From contig QVOM02000023.1 in assembly GCA_003586115.2 (NCBI GenBank), positions 8,560,108-8,624,107 on the forward strand: 64,000 nt of DNA, in the 5' to 3' direction. Made by a program: the position numbers and the translations under genes. Origin of the DNA: Salvator merianae (Eukaryota > Chordata > Lepidosauria > Squamata > Teiidae). Positions 44,768 to 56,329 of this stretch are shown here, piece by piece. Below the pieces are notes generated by a model. That model did not search any database. It saw nothing but the letters and a program-made list of their open reading frames with translations, and was not told where the DNA came from. Every line of letters starts with the position of its first letter. Within the stretch, counting starts at the first letter, position 1.

Positions 44768-45004
44768 GGGCCCTTCCACACTTACAGGTATCCTGGTATA
44801 GTGTGAGGCCTAGACCACTTCCGGGCCTCTCTCTTCCACACTCTGATGTGGGGTCAAGAGGTCACCCCCCATGATAGACCACTTCATCTGTATTGGATGG
44901 AGGATAGTGCAGTCTAGGTGGTCCAAAATGGCCACCTAGACCAGGACAGTGGTAGACTTTTTTAAAAAGGTCTACCACCAGCCAAGGTAAGTGCGAAAAT
45001 GCCC
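44768..45004. mobile_element. Family G MITE, short form, best-defined copy
   Basis: Left end GGGCCCTTCCACACTTAC (44768-44785) and right end GTAAGTGCGAAAATGCCC (44987-45004) form inverted repeats. The interior carries a 26-bp near-perfect palindrome at 44951-44976, GGTAGAC followed by a T/A-rich centre and GTCTACC. 237 bp is too short for a transposase, so it would depend on an autonomous relative. Confidence 0.75.
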
Positions 45005-45540
45005 ATATCATCTTTAGTTCTTCTACTGTGCTGCTTTCTAAAAGCATAAGACACTCAAGGACTTCCTTCCCTCTTTCCTTCCTTTTCTCTTTCACAAAAC
45101 ATATTTTTAGACTAATTTTCTTTTTAATAAACATGACTCAACCAAAGCCTTGTCCAGTCCTCATGCAGGGTGGCGTAGCAAAACAGCAGCATCAAGTGGG
45201 ACTTCCGTAATCAGAATTCTGAAAAAGGCTGAAATAATTTTAGATTTAATTTATTGATTAATAATTTATTTAATAAAACCCCGAGAAACAAATTAAAGGA
45301 TTTCAAATCCATAACATGCATGTTCCAAGTTGAACTGCAATGGGAAAAAAAAAATCAAGTTTTCAAGTTTTTTTTTATTTTTTTAAAGCAAAAAATATTC
45401 CATAAAATTTGCTTATAATTCCCCTGGAAGAAATTTATGCAGTCTAATTCAAAAAGCCTAGATTCTGAAAACTCCCCATGCTTTTTCCCAAATGTTCAGA
45501 ACTGATTTGGTCCTCTAGTAATTTCTGTTGTGTTTATCAA
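45005..45540. other. A/T-rich unique DNA
   Basis: No gene recognised. Poly-A near 45344 and poly-T near 45367. Confidence 0.5.
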
Positions 45541-45725
45541 ATGTTATTACATCATGGGGAGAAAAGGAGAAAATCTACTGTCATTCTTGAAGGCAATTAA
45601 TCTTGGAGTTATTTGGTGACATCAAATATAATTACAAGGCATTCTCCAGAAACATGCAATTACTGAGGATTTATAATGCTATCAAAGTGTAATTACCCAG
45701 TATCTATATGGTTAAATGGGCCTTC
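45541..45725. promoter_or_regulatory. Candidate enhancer-like element with homeodomain core sites
   Basis: Repeat-free DNA with CAATTAA at 45594, TAATTA at 45629, CAATTAC at 45657 and TAATTAC at 45690, plus a TCF/LEF core ATCAAAG at 45681-45687. Clusters of TAAT cores in unique DNA are typical of vertebrate developmental conserved non-coding elements. A/T richness alone can also produce them. Confidence 0.3.
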
Positions 45726-46718
45726 TTGGTTAAATGATGCCTTTCCATTTAGTCTTGTCATTTACAGCTATGACCCAAAGATTTCAAGCTCAGAAAATCT
45801 GTTTATGTGGAAACTTGGTGTGCAAGGATCATGACCTCTTGGCTTCTCTTTCCTACCTTTCCTACCTAGGATATATGGATCATTTCACTAAGGTAGGTGT
45901 TTCCTTCACAGATTCTGTTTCTTCCCTTTAACAGTGAAGAATAAGGGTGTGATCAGACACTGCTTTTTTCAGACATCAATTTAAGAAAAAGCATCCCCAG
46001 ATGCACAAAAAAACCTAACAAACAGTTGTCTGAATATACGATTGAGAACCTACCTAATTTTGCCACACACTGCAGTCTATATTGGCCTCCAAGTCAGGCA
46101 ACACCTACCCTGACTACAGTTATTTTTGTGTAGGCATGGTTAGGATTGCACCTCGATGTTATTTTTCTAATTGTTACCAACTGAGTTCGAGATTTTGTTT
46201 GGGAGTCATGTGATATCATTTTGGAGAATAATGATATCTAAAAGCTTCAAATTTAAATATTAAAGAAATCTGCCAGATTTCTGTAAAGTACAATTTTGCC
46301 TTTTGAATGCCTTATGGTTACAATGCATCTTCTCTATATAGGAACATAATCCAGTGCTTAGTGAGTCCACATAGTGACTTCAGGGCTTCAGATCTGAGCT
46401 CATGAGTGACAGCTCAGCATTTAATAAGTATGTATGAAATGTTTATCCCGTTGAGTGGTTTGACTGCCAAACCTGTGTTAATATCCAGGTCATGATAATA
46501 GTCTGCAGCAAAATGCCTGAACTTGTTCTTTAACATTTTCGATCTTTGCAGTAAGTAAGCTACAGTAGTTCACCAGTGTTGGTGCCAATGCCAAAATGTG
46601 GGGTTTATGGTCAGCTCCCCCGCCCACCAAGCATGTTTTCACACAGCACATTTTGGGTACCAGGCAGCCTGCGAAATGTGACTCCTTTTCTCTGAGCAGA
46701 TGCCATTTTTTCACTACT
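45726..46718. other. Non-coding stretch with a possible family F MITE end
   Basis: GGGTGTGATCAGACACTGC at 45946-45964 matches the family F left end, but no right end is clear. No gene. Confidence 0.45.
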
Positions 46719-46815
46719 GTACAATTTATTTATTTATTTATTTTTTACATTTAAATCCTGCCCTGTTCCACAAGGTCTCAGGGTGGGTTACAGCAATTAA
46801 AACCGACACCTGTCT
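46719..46815 (-). mobile_element. LINE/SINE-type 3' tail, reverse
   Basis: (ATTT)n at 46726-46744, then ACATTTAAATCCTGCCCTG and CAAGGTCTCAGGGTGGGTTAC. This is the reverse-strand form of a 'GTAACCCACCCTGAGACC…GGGCAGGATTTAAAT(AAAT)n' tail common to reptile LINEs and SINEs. Confidence 0.5.
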
Positions 46816-48330
46816 TGGCTGTTGCATATTGGGCGGTAGGAAATCGATCAGGAAATTCTTTTCCAGCAAGTTTTGCTCTAGCTATAAGGGACTCCAGTAA
46901 TTTTCTCTCTGCATCTCTCTACAGGCCTGCTAATTTACTACTCGATACAGTGCTCTTCTGCCAGTCTGGGGACGGAGCATCTCTTGTATCAGGTAATGCC
47001 TTACAATCTAATAATCACGATAAGGAAGGAGAGAACTATAAGAAGCAAGAGGTACACCATTTAGCAAGTGCGGTTAAGCACTGCGCGGAGCAACTGTTAC
47101 AAGGCAGCTGAACTTGCAACAGTGAGGCAAGTTCAGAGCGCGCGCCTAATCGGCTGTCTGATCAGGTTCTGTGTGATCGGTTCCAGCCGGGGCAGCCTGC
47201 GGATTTGAGCAGGAGGCTTGTGGAGGCTGGAGAACCAAAGACTTTCCCGGCTCTTGCCTGTCGTGACTTGTAAAACCTACTCAAGAGGGATTAACTTGGC
47301 AGGTCTGTACTTCATTATGTTAGAGAGAAATGCCAACGGCTTTGGACAGGGTAGCAATCCGGCCTTTTCTCAAGAGGGCATTAGAAGATTGCTCCATAGA
47401 CCAGGAACTTATGTTCCTGGGCCATTGGAGTTGTCGGAAACCAGTTCTAAAGTTTGTGTCATCTTCAGGGGTGGCACAGCAGTTGTTCTGGAACAGCTAT
47501 CCAAATACAGATGGCCTTGTTCTGCTACTTTTGCCCCCCTTCAGTTGCTGAACCACTCCAGTTTGACGTGGTCATGTTGGTGCAGTCCAGATAAGGAAAC
47601 ACCCCCAAAAAAGAATTCTGCAAAGCGGGTAGAGTTTTTTGGGGTCTGTGTGTGGGGGAGAGAGGCTGAGTATAAAAATTAAGTGAATTTTTAAAAAATG
47701 GAAAGAATTCAGCTCAGCTCTGGAACAAACTGGAGTCTCAAGAAGCTAAGGACAAGGGGGGAAACCTCGACCGTACGCTTAACGAAATCACTGGGAATGT
47801 GTATTGGTAGCACAAATCATCTCTCCCACATTCCAGCTGCAAAGCTTCTACTCCCCAAACCCTGGTGCCTTCCCATCGAAAGCTGCACCCCCCCCCCCCC
47901 GGCCCTACGAGCGCCTGTCTGGTTTGAAAATTAACAGAGCTCAAAGCGCTATCGTGTTCACACACAATTTGTGTCTGCGGCCGGGTGTTGCTATTTCTCG
48001 GCCTGTGGAGCCGTCCTTCGGGGATACAGCCTCTACCAGCAGGTCATCTGACATACCTTCCCTTCCTGCAGGTTGCCATAGCAGCCAAGGAAAGAAGCAT
48101 GAGTTCTGTAATGTTGCTTTATTAGGCCAAGTGCACGTATTGGGGAAGAGGAAATATTTCAAAAAAGCACAATATTACATCTGACCTTGTAGTTTTAAGA
48201 TGATGTGAACGATGACGACAACAACAACAAAACAATAGCAATTATGATAATAATAACAACAATAATGCCATTTATCTGACATATGCATGTAATGTGGTAT
48301 TCACTGGTGAATCTAAAATGGATTACTTTG
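46816..48330. other. Unique DNA with a GC-rich patch
   Basis: 47100-47220 has several CG dinucleotides (GAGCGCGCGCCTAATCGG). A plus frame of 154 residues (47218-47682, starts MWRLENQRLS) has no motif that I recognise and overlaps other frames. A poly-C run lies at 47888-47900. No exon can be defended. Confidence 0.45.
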
Positions 48331-48559
48331 GGTGTAAGCAGCATTTAAAGTTGATCCGAAAGGTTCGGTAGCTAGGAGATAAAACTGATCCAGCTATACT
48401 CATTCCTGTGCTTCTAAGCAGATCAGAGACTCACCAGACTCTTGTTTTGGGCTCCTTCCCTACAGCAGAGTTTGGCAGGGGAAAGAACTTCTGTCTGGAC
48501 TCATCCCCGATCCAGTGTGTTCTGAAAGCTCCCGGGAAGAGATGCGCTGAACTGATTTG

Positions 48560-48900
48560 GTTGAGCCGCATTCACCATGAACCCGCTGGTTCGCACAAGC
48601 GTTGCATGAAACTGAAGATTCGGTTATGCGACTATCCAAAACTTTGATCAAACTGAACCAGTCACCCACTTGCAGACGGGATCTATCCGATTGAACAGTT
48701 CGCGTTCACTACGTTTTGTCCTTAGAAAAGGCTTTTTTTAATGGGGAAAAAAAATGGTATTTTGTGTTTTTGAAGCGGTTCGAAATGGAATGCGAACAAC
48801 TCTTTGTTGGATTAACCGGATTTGCCAGTGGAACAAACAAATGGCCACTGGGCTCAATGCTGAACTGAACATAAAATTTTAGGTTGCACAGACCTCTACC
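48560..48900. mobile_element. hAT-like MITE related to the 17351 element
   Basis: Shared interior features are GTTCGCGTTCACTACGTT, CTTAGAAAAGGCTTTTTTTAATGGGGAAA (cf. TTGAAAGGGGCCTTTTTCAATGGAAA), GGTTCGAAATGG and GATTTGCCAGTGGAACAAAC. The right end GGTTGCACAGACCTCTA is a degraded TGCACATCCCTA. Confidence 0.55.
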
Positions 48901-49464
48901 CACAGGTTCTTGCTGTATCATTTTGCTTTTAATACTCCTACCCTGCTTTAGAAACCAATACACTTTAAATCTTATAGTCCAGGGTAAGAAACCCACAGAC
49001 GTATTTTTGATTGCCTCAGTTCTGCTTGCAGAGGGATTCCCCTATTTATCTGGTGCAGGCCAGTGCAAAGGGGACCCAGTCAACCCTTCTACCTGCTAGT
49101 TCCGCGGTGTGGCGGTACAAAGGAGGCGGGACAAGGGAGCAGAGTGTTGCCACCCAGAACCGAGACGGCTGCTGAGAAACAGGTGAACTGAAGCCCCCCC
49201 CTCCTTCTGTGAGTGGAATGTCAAGCCTTTTTCTGCTCCTCCGTTCAAGCCTGCGGGGGCATTGCTTGCTCGGGGAATGCAGGTGAACAGATCGCTGCTC
49301 AAGTTAAGAGCTCAAGTTAATAAACGCGGCATGTATGAAATACCACAAGGAGCTTAGCTCTGAGGGGAGCAGAGAGCGGGGGGTGGGGGGCGGGTTGGCC
49401 TTTGCTTAGGAGCACGGATTTTCAGACTGGGGGGCGAGATGGAATCTTATGAGAAATGGTCACA
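48901..49464. other. Unique GC-richer DNA with a G-rich run
   Basis: 49378-49398 (G6-T-G6-C-G3-TT-GG) is a potential G-quadruplex motif. No gene recognised. Confidence 0.5.
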
Positions 49465-49510
49465 TCCTTTCTTCCTCCTTTCCTCCCTCCCTCCCTCCCT
49501 CCCTCCCTCC

Positions 49511-49565
<55 letters not shown>

Positions 49566-49850
49566 TCCTTCTTTCTCTCTCTCTCCTCCATCCCTATTTC
49601 TTTCCTTTGTTCCTCTCTCCCTTTCTTTCTTTCCTTCATTCCTCCCTCTTTCTTTCTTTCTTTCTGTCTCTCCTCCCTCCCTCCATCTTTCTTTTCTTTG
49701 TTCCTCTTCTTTCTTTCTCTCTTTCTCCTCCCCCTCTCTTTCCTTTTTCCTCTTTTTCCTTCCTTCCTCCTTCTCCGTCTTTCCCTCCCCCTCCCCTCCC
49801 CTCCTCTTTCTTGCCATCTTTTCTCTCTTTGTCCCTCTTTCTTTCCTTCT
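49465..49850. repeat. 385-bp polypyrimidine microsatellite
   Basis: Blocks of (CCCT)n (49481-49513) and (CTTT)n (49514-49566), then mixed CT-rich units with only scattered A and G. Frames of 131-160 residues on both strands are low-complexity S/F/L/P or E/K/R artefacts. Confidence 0.95.
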
Positions 49851-49857
49851 AATAAAG

Positions 49858-49990
49858 ATGATGGAGCAACTGGAGATGTCACTCTATGAGGACAGGCTTA
49901 GGGAGCTGGGGATGTTCAGCTGGAGAAGAGAAGACTGAGAGGAGACATGATATGAGTCTTCACACATGAAATGTGCGAGAACCCAAGCTA
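49858..49990 (+). mobile_element. CR1 LINE ORF2 fragment
   Basis: The plus strand reads MEQLEMSLYEDRLRELGMFS, followed by WRRED and a stop before EET. This matches the CR1 ORF2 segment '[25 protein letters not shown]' near its C-terminus. It is short and broken. Confidence 0.7.
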
Positions 49991-50159
49991 TTAGGGGTGG
50001 CTAACTGCCATTCATGTCACCCACCCACTGTTGGTGGTACCTTCATTTGCAGCTTCTCCTCTCCACTGACGTTGCATTTGGTTGTAGGAAGGCAGAACAT
50101 GTGTATCAATACATATGAGAATCTTTTAAGATCTATTCATAAGACAAAGATCTAAAAGA

Positions 50160-50440
50160 GCGCCTCCACCCATACAGACCTGGCCATGTATCGAGATCTG
50201 GTGGAGACACCTTCAGATGTCGAAGAGGTGAGGACCTACGACTTGGCCTTTTTATGGTGGCCCCCAAGACATGGAACGGCCTCTCCTTTGAGCTGTGTCA
50301 AGTGCCATCACATTACACATTCTGGTGAATGGTGAGGACACACCTCTTTACCTAGGCCTTCAGATGAAGAGACATTTTCCCTCTTCCTCTGTTCTATATG
50401 TGTTTGGACTTCTGCAAAGGGACAAAGAGAGGGATACAAA
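50160..50440 (+). mobile_element. L2 LINE ORF2 fragment with part of 3' region
   Basis: GTATCGAGATCTGGTGGAGAC…GGTGAGGACCTACGACTTGGCC, then ACATGGAACGGCCTCTCCTTT ('TWNGLSFE') and GGACACACCTCTTTACCTAGG ('RTHLFT'). These follow the L2 ORF2 C-terminal order 'AFFVVAPR.WN.LP…+THLF'. Frameshifts are present. Confidence 0.6.
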
Positions 50441-51479
50441 TTCAAATGAAAATATTATTTGCCTGTAATGGCTGCCCATTGGCCATTCCTCAGGTGTGGT
50501 GAAACCTCAGAAGCTGATCATACCTTTTCATTGGCCAGGGCAGGAGGGAGGAAGGAAAAGAAAGGAGGAATGCATGAGTTAGAGGAGGTGACATTGCCGT
50601 GTCTGCTTCTGTATCCCATATTCCCATGAGCTTTGATGTCCTACATTCCAGAGGTTTATTTGCAAAGGGTGGTGGGGTTTTTTTTTTTTTTTTTTTGAGG
50701 ATTTTCTCAGATTCTTTCTTTTTTAAAAAGTGGGGGAAGGAATTTAATTTGAGAGCCAATGAGGTGTCAGTCAGGGCAACAGATTCCCAGGAACTGCAAA
50801 AGTTCACAAGGTCGTCAGAAGAAGTGACAAGGAGAGAAGGTACTTGCTGCCTCCGAATATTGTTCTCGGCAGGAATCCTGGGATTGTTTCTTGACAGGCT
50901 GCCTGTCCTGCCGATTGGATTATGAGCACTATCTCCCCAGGTGCTGCCGCCATCTCGCATTCCTTCTAGTTTCCCCTGGACGACACGTTTATGGTCGACC
51001 ACAGTCCGTTTTTCTGTTTGCTTGTTTTGTTTGAGATGTCAGCTATCCTAAACAGGCAAGCCACGTTTATTGGTAAAACCAGAACAAGAGAAAACCAAAC
51101 AAAAAGACACCAACTACCTTGGGACCAGCCTGATTATCAGAACCCCAAACCTCCCATAGCACGGAGGTTCAGTTCCTGGAAAAATGCCACGTTTTGTGAA
51201 AATTGCGCAGTGGACACAATTTAAAATAATGGGAATCCAGGGCTCAGGGGGACCCCCCCTGGAAGTCAAACGGCCTTCCAAGGAGGTGCAGGCACAGATT
51301 TGGTACCTTTTGAGGGGACAGAGTGGGGAGGCAGGGCAGCTGCCCTGGTGGGACCTCACGTTTGGTAAAAATGGGGGGGGGGCAGAGATTTGTGGGGCCA
51401 AAAAGGAAGAGGCAACCAAGACACAGATTTTCCTTATGGAGAGAGATGCTCATCGAAAATGGCAGCTGCCCTAGGTGTG
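50441..51479. other. Unique non-coding DNA
   Basis: Poly-T at 50677-50697 and poly-G near 51370-51381. The minus frame of 170 residues (50490-51002, starts MVDHKRVVQG) contains a poly-K stretch from the poly-T run and no motif that I recognise. It is probably spurious. Confidence 0.45.
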
Positions 51480-51800
51480 ATTTCTCCTCTGTGAAAGCAC
51501 CAGGAACACCAGAAGAAGCAGGAAGGAGAAGTGATTTCAGGAACCAAAGTCCCTTTCTGCATTTACCTGTCTGTGGTCAGTTTCAGTGGGTCTGGAACCA
51601 CAGGCTCACAGGTTCCAACCATGGAAAAGCAAAGCCTAGAACAGCACCATCTGCACAATGGTGCTGATCCAGACCAGCCCCCTCCCCCTGCAGGGGAGGG
51701 GCCTCATTGATCCGCACTAATGTGCGACTCGATGAGATCAAGAAGCTGACTAGGCGAGCCCGTATTCCGGAATACAGGTAAGTGCAGAGAGGTTCAGAGA
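51480..51800. mobile_element. Family G MITE-like copy, right-end portion
   Basis: GGTGCTGATCCAGACCAGCCCC, GCAGGGGAGGGGCCTCATTG, then the right end AGGTAAGTGCAGAGAGGTTC (51777-51796). The left limit is uncertain. Confidence 0.5.
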
Positions 51801-52683
51801 GGCAGACAACCAGGATGTGGAGTTTGCTTTCCAGAAAGCTTCCTGCAACACTTAGAGGGTCCTCATGCTTTGATCCATATTGCACGAGCTCACAGGAGGC
51901 TTTCTTGCAAATGAAAGAAAGCTGCCAGTTGTTGGTTCCTCTGCCTCCTTCTTTGGTATCCTGCTGCTTTTACAAAAAGTGTGAGCCCTCTGGGATGGCT
52001 GCCCATTTGGACAACTGTCCCCCTTCACCCTACGAGATCCATTCTCAGGTGCCACAAAATGATGCAATAACAAATAAAGGTACAGATTGCAAGCAAACAA
52101 TTCACAGGACGCCTACTATTACAAATGCCTTCTGCAAAAATGCGCTCTGGGACGATCATGCAAATAGAGAAGCTTAAAAAAACAAAATCAGATGCTCGGC
52201 TTTGGGCACCTACTTAATTTGCAGCTCAATTCAGCATCAAAGCTTCTCACCTTTCTGGAACACGAGCCCGATCCACCTGACAAGGTTAACATGGTGCCAT
52301 TGACCGGAGCAGGAGCAGGACTAGAACAAATCAAGCTGACTGCAAAGTGAACCGAACTCTCAACCCTTGGGTTGGCAGCAGCTGGATCCCAGTTCTGATG
52401 AAATAGATGAGGTCAAAAGAGACAATGTTGTCACTGATTGAGTGGTGATAAGACCCTAGATCACACAGAGAAGGGAGCAAAGGCAGAGAGCCTGTCAGAA
52501 CCTGAGGCAGGCTGAAGGTTAAAGGGCGAAGCAGCAGGTGCAGGGTCAAGGATAGGCAGGCCAACAGATGGTGATCACCTCAGCAGCTCTCAGCTGGCAT
52601 ATAGTTAGTCTAGTTTGGCTGTAAAGGGCCAAGGGGTGTGTTTGTCCCTGTTGGCTTGGAGAGCCAGCTGACAATATTCAGTC
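51801..52683. other. Non-coding stretch, no gene recognised
   Basis: Unique DNA. The plus frame of 131 residues (51782-52177) has no motif. Confidence 0.45.
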
Positions 52684-52685
52684 TG

Positions 52686-52930
52686 AGAGCTTTCCTGCAC
52701 TGCAGACCTCTGTGGTGTGGACCAGGGCCTACTGGTCCACCGGTAGACCTGTACAAACAGGTCTACTGGTCATCATGACCAGGACCTCCATGGCTAGGAC
52801 TATGCCCCATCTAATACTCACTGGGAGCATGGCCCCATAGGTCTACCCTCACATACTGACCAATGAGACCCAGAAGAGGACTTCAGGGCCCCTTAAGTCT
52901 GGACTAAAGGTGAGTGCACAAAGACCATAC
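52686..52930. mobile_element. Family G MITE, short form
   Basis: Left end GAGCTTTCCTGCACTGCAG and right end AGGTGAGTGCACAAAGACC. The palindrome GTAGACCTG (52743) and CAGGTCTAC (52758) is the same signature as in the 44.8 kb copy. Confidence 0.7.
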
Positions 52931-53665
52931 GACTCCTTTGAGGCAGAACCTTGCGTTTCTCCTCCATGCGTGTGTATTTTGTTTCTGTTTGGTCTGGTAG
53001 CCCTGAAAACGATCCTCCGGGATTGCCCTTATCTGCTCTTTGAAACGGGCTAGTTGCTACACGTCCCTTGCCGCTCGGAGAGGGAGGGCAGCTGCAGACA
53101 GGGCTGTCACTCCTTTATCTGCACTTTGATGGCTGATGAGGCCAACAGGCCTCCTGTCGCTCAGAGGGTGTCAAGAAAAGAGCCTTTTAATCCCATTAAC
53201 AACTTCGCCTCTTGTCTTTTCTCACCGCCAGGGCTAATTACAAGGAAAACGGCAGGCATGTGGAGGTGTCACCAGAGACGATGGTTCTGAGGGAATGCGG
53301 TGCACGATATATCTGAAGATACAGTAAGGTGTGTGAAGTCTTTGAGGGCAGACCCTGCGGCATTGCAGACCTTCCCCGTAGCCTTAGAAATACCGAAAGG
53401 ACCAGCCTCCGCCCCTCTCGTTCTTAGGCAGTCCAACCCGAGCCTCCTTTCTTGTGGAGGTGCCAAAATAATTTGAGTTACTTCCTGTATGATTTTCCTA
53501 CATGATAATGAATAAAACAGTACCAGCGTAGTTCCTCTTGTGCTTTTTCCAGTTTAATTTTTATTAATTTTTGTTGTTGTATCCAAGGCTAGCACATCCA
53601 GAAAACCTGGCAGTTTTCCTGAGCTCCAGTTTTAACACATCTCCCAACATCTCTAAGTCTGAATT
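52931..53665. other. Unique DNA, candidate conserved stretch at 53.06-53.29 kb
   Basis: 53060-53290 is repeat-free and holds CTTTGAT (53124-53130), TTTTAATCCCATTAACAAC and GGGCTAATTACAAGG. It could be a conserved non-coding element, but no coding frame stands out. 53555-53580 is T-rich. Confidence 0.4.
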
Positions 53666-53668
53666 AAG

Positions 53669-54250
53669 GACATAAGAAATGCCCTGCTGGATTGGACCTG
53701 TGGCCCATTTAGTCTAGAACACAAGAACAAAAGTGGAGGCCTGCTGGATCAGGCCACAGCCCATCTAGTCCAGCATCCTGTCTCACACAGTGGTCCACCA
53801 ATTGCTTCTGGGCATCTCAAGCAGAAGATGAAGGATAACCTTGAGCTGCTCTCAACTCCCTTCAGGTGGTCTTTGGAGGCATCCTGCCTGTCTCTCCACC
53901 CTGGAGTCAGTACTAGGCATCCATTCTAGTAGCCATGGATACACCTGACCTCCATGAATCTGTCCAATCTGTTCTTAAAGCTATCCAGGCTGATTGCTCT
54001 CACCACCTCTTCTAACAGTAAATTCCACAGACCGATGACCCTCTGGGTGAAAAAATACTTCCCCTTGTCGGTCCTTACCCTCCTGCCCATCAGCTTCATA
54101 GAGTGCCACCAGGTCCTACTGTTATGCAATAGATAAAATAATTTTTCTACATCCACTTTTTCCATTCTGTGCACAATTTTATTGACTTCAATCAGGTCTC
54201 CTCTTAAACACTGTCTTTGAAGGCTGAAGAGGTCTAGATGTTGCAGCCTA
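53669..54250 (-). mobile_element. CR1 LINE 3' end retaining the C-terminus of ORF2
   Basis: The minus frame 54174-53926 includes RVRTDKGKYFFTQRVIGLWN, then LLLEEVVRAISLDSFKNRLD. This is the conserved C-terminal signature of CR1-type ORF2 ('FFT.RVV..WN.LP..VV.A.S…FK..LD'). The usual 3' UTR follows down to about 53722. A truncated second CR1 terminus (53669-53721) abuts it. This is the longest CR1 copy in the window. Upstream parts of ORF2 are missing. Confidence 0.85.
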
Positions 54251-55086
54251 TTTCATCCGTTTTATCCTTCTTATCCATGATTTGTGTCAGGAGTTGTCTA
54301 CTCCTAAAATAAAGAACTATCCTGAGCAATCTGATGATCTTTATTACAAGTTATTTTTGGAAAATAAGACTGTCCACTGCTTCTGTCACCCTGGATAAGA
54401 CCCCTGAAATAGACCATGTAGATGGTGCTTTGGATATAAAAAACATCTATCCTATCACTTCATCTGTTTCTGGAACTCCTAGCTATAGCAAATAGGACCC
54501 AAGACTTTCTATCCACCAGCCACATTTCTTAGGCTTAGAGAAGATTATATTTGCAAATAAAATAAATGATGGAGCTTCGGTCTTTGAATGTTGATTGGAT
54601 AGGGAGGCAGTAATAACACCATGCCTGGGTGAGCAAAGAAGCATGGGTTTTTTCTCTAGATCATAACTTAATACATTTTGTCCTAATAGTTTGTCTAAAT
54701 CCAACCCCTGCTTTGCAAGGCCCATTCTTTTGGACCAACAAGAAACCAGTTGGCTGCAAAACCCATGGGAAATTCCTTGCAGATTTTGTGGAAGAATAGA
54801 TAAATTGAGGGTTTTTTTCTCCCCAATCTGATCAATTTACTTTGATCTTGGATCATTAAAATGAAATAAAATAGACAATACATTTTTTAGAAAACCTTAA
54901 AAAGTGCATTTAAATAGCCAGAGTTAGCCATATAGGATGCATTTTTAGCAGAGAACAGCTGTAATAATCAGAGATATAAATAATCAGGGTTATACCTTGT
55001 CGGCAGTGCTATTCTACAGCTGGATAGATATCTCTTAATGCTGATTTGACACTGGTCAGTATAACGGACAAGCAAGAGTAATTGAA
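54251..55086. other. Non-coding stretch, no gene recognised
   Basis: A/T-rich. Two minus frames of 62 and 80 residues lack motifs. Confidence 0.5.
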
Positions 55087-55203
55087 GCTTCCCTTTCACA
55101 CACTGGTGTGGTCTGAGGTCCCACCCCAAGGGGTGGAGTCTAAGGGGGCGGGAACTAAGGGATGAGACCTCCTTTAGGCTTCACCAGTGTGAAGAAGGGA
55201 GGC
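55087..55203. mobile_element. Short palindromic MITE, 117 bp
   Basis: GCTTCCCTTTCACACACTGG (55087-55106) pairs with CACCAGTGTGAAGAAGGGAGGC at 55182-55203. The interior has CCACCCCAAGGGGTGG, itself a palindrome. It may belong to the same broad group as family G, given the similar TTTCACAC end. Confidence 0.6.
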
Positions 55204-56325
55204 TCCTTTCTGGCCTAATATACCGGTCAGTGTGGAATCACCCTAAGTTAGGCATAAAGATGTATTGAACTGAATTTATTTGGTGCAGCTTTTATCACTT
55301 ACAACTTTGATCACAATCATATAAGCCATACAAAATGTTTACTATCGATAGTACTTGTATTGGTATGAATAGCATCATTATTAACATTTAATAATAATCT
55401 CTTGAAAAAAAAAAACCGTCAAAGCATTTTCCATATAGATATATAATCTATATTCATAGATATTATTGGAACAATTTTATAATGAATTGCAGTAATAAAA
55501 CACTACCTTCCAACTTACTGTAATTTTTAAAATTGTTCTCTCAAACCTGCTGTTTATTTTATTAACCTGAACAATGCTGGGTGTATCTACTAGAAGGAAA
55601 TAAATAACAAACTGGATGGGAAAATACTTCAGAATTTACTGCTCTGCAGTCAGAATAACCCTAAGGATTCATTGTCTTTATTTTTTCCCCCAGTAACATC
55701 ACTCTTAAGTGAAGTTTTTGTATCCAGTCTCTTAATTCTACCCTTCCTTGTGAGTTAATTCCTAGATGTGGAGCAAACCCCAAGATAAAACTTTCTGCTT
55801 CTCTCTCCAGCTCATCAATGACATGTATATTTTATATGCTGGGGTAAGATCAACAAAATAAATGGAAAATCCACAGAGACCCTCCTGTGCTTACGACTCA
55901 ATCCCCGTCAAACACTTCGGATGAAATGTTTGGTAAGTGTCCTGGATGTGCTTTAAAAGGAAATGTGGTCCTGTCTTAAGGATGCTGAATATTTCAATGT
56001 GCTGGGAGGGGGAGCATTTCCTGCCATGAAATTGCTGACTTTTAAAAAAAAAACATTCTCTTCTCTTCACCATCGTTACCCGTTTCTCTTCCTGCTTCCA
56101 TACTAGTTCAGTCAAAGAAGATGACATAATAGCAGGCAGTGGGGTTGGGGAAGGAGGAATCACAATCTTATGTAGCCAGTGAGACTTGGCAATGTGATAG
56201 GCCAATCAAGAGTGAGGACAATGCTTCTGGGATCCATCAACGGGACAATCCCAAGGTCTTTGTGTACTCAAAGGCTGGGATCTGGGTCAGTGGGTCTGGA
56301 CTAGCCATGAACGCTGTGGTCTAGA
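55204..56325. other. A/T-rich unique DNA
   Basis: No gene recognised. Poly-A near 55405 and 56043. Confidence 0.5.
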
Positions 56326-56329
56326 ACAA

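Noticed and set aside
47100..47220. CpG-rich patch as a possible promoter
   Set aside because: Too short for a CpG island, with no transcript structure nearby.
47218..47682. 154-residue frame in a GC-richer stretch
   Set aside because: No domain recognised, and an alternative frame overlaps it. It could hold old LINE sequence, but I could not support that.
49422..49938. Frames of 131-160 residues on both strands
   Set aside because: Low-complexity S/F/L/P and E/K/R peptides from the polypyrimidine tract. Only the last part (CR1 ORF2 remnant from 49858) is meaningful.
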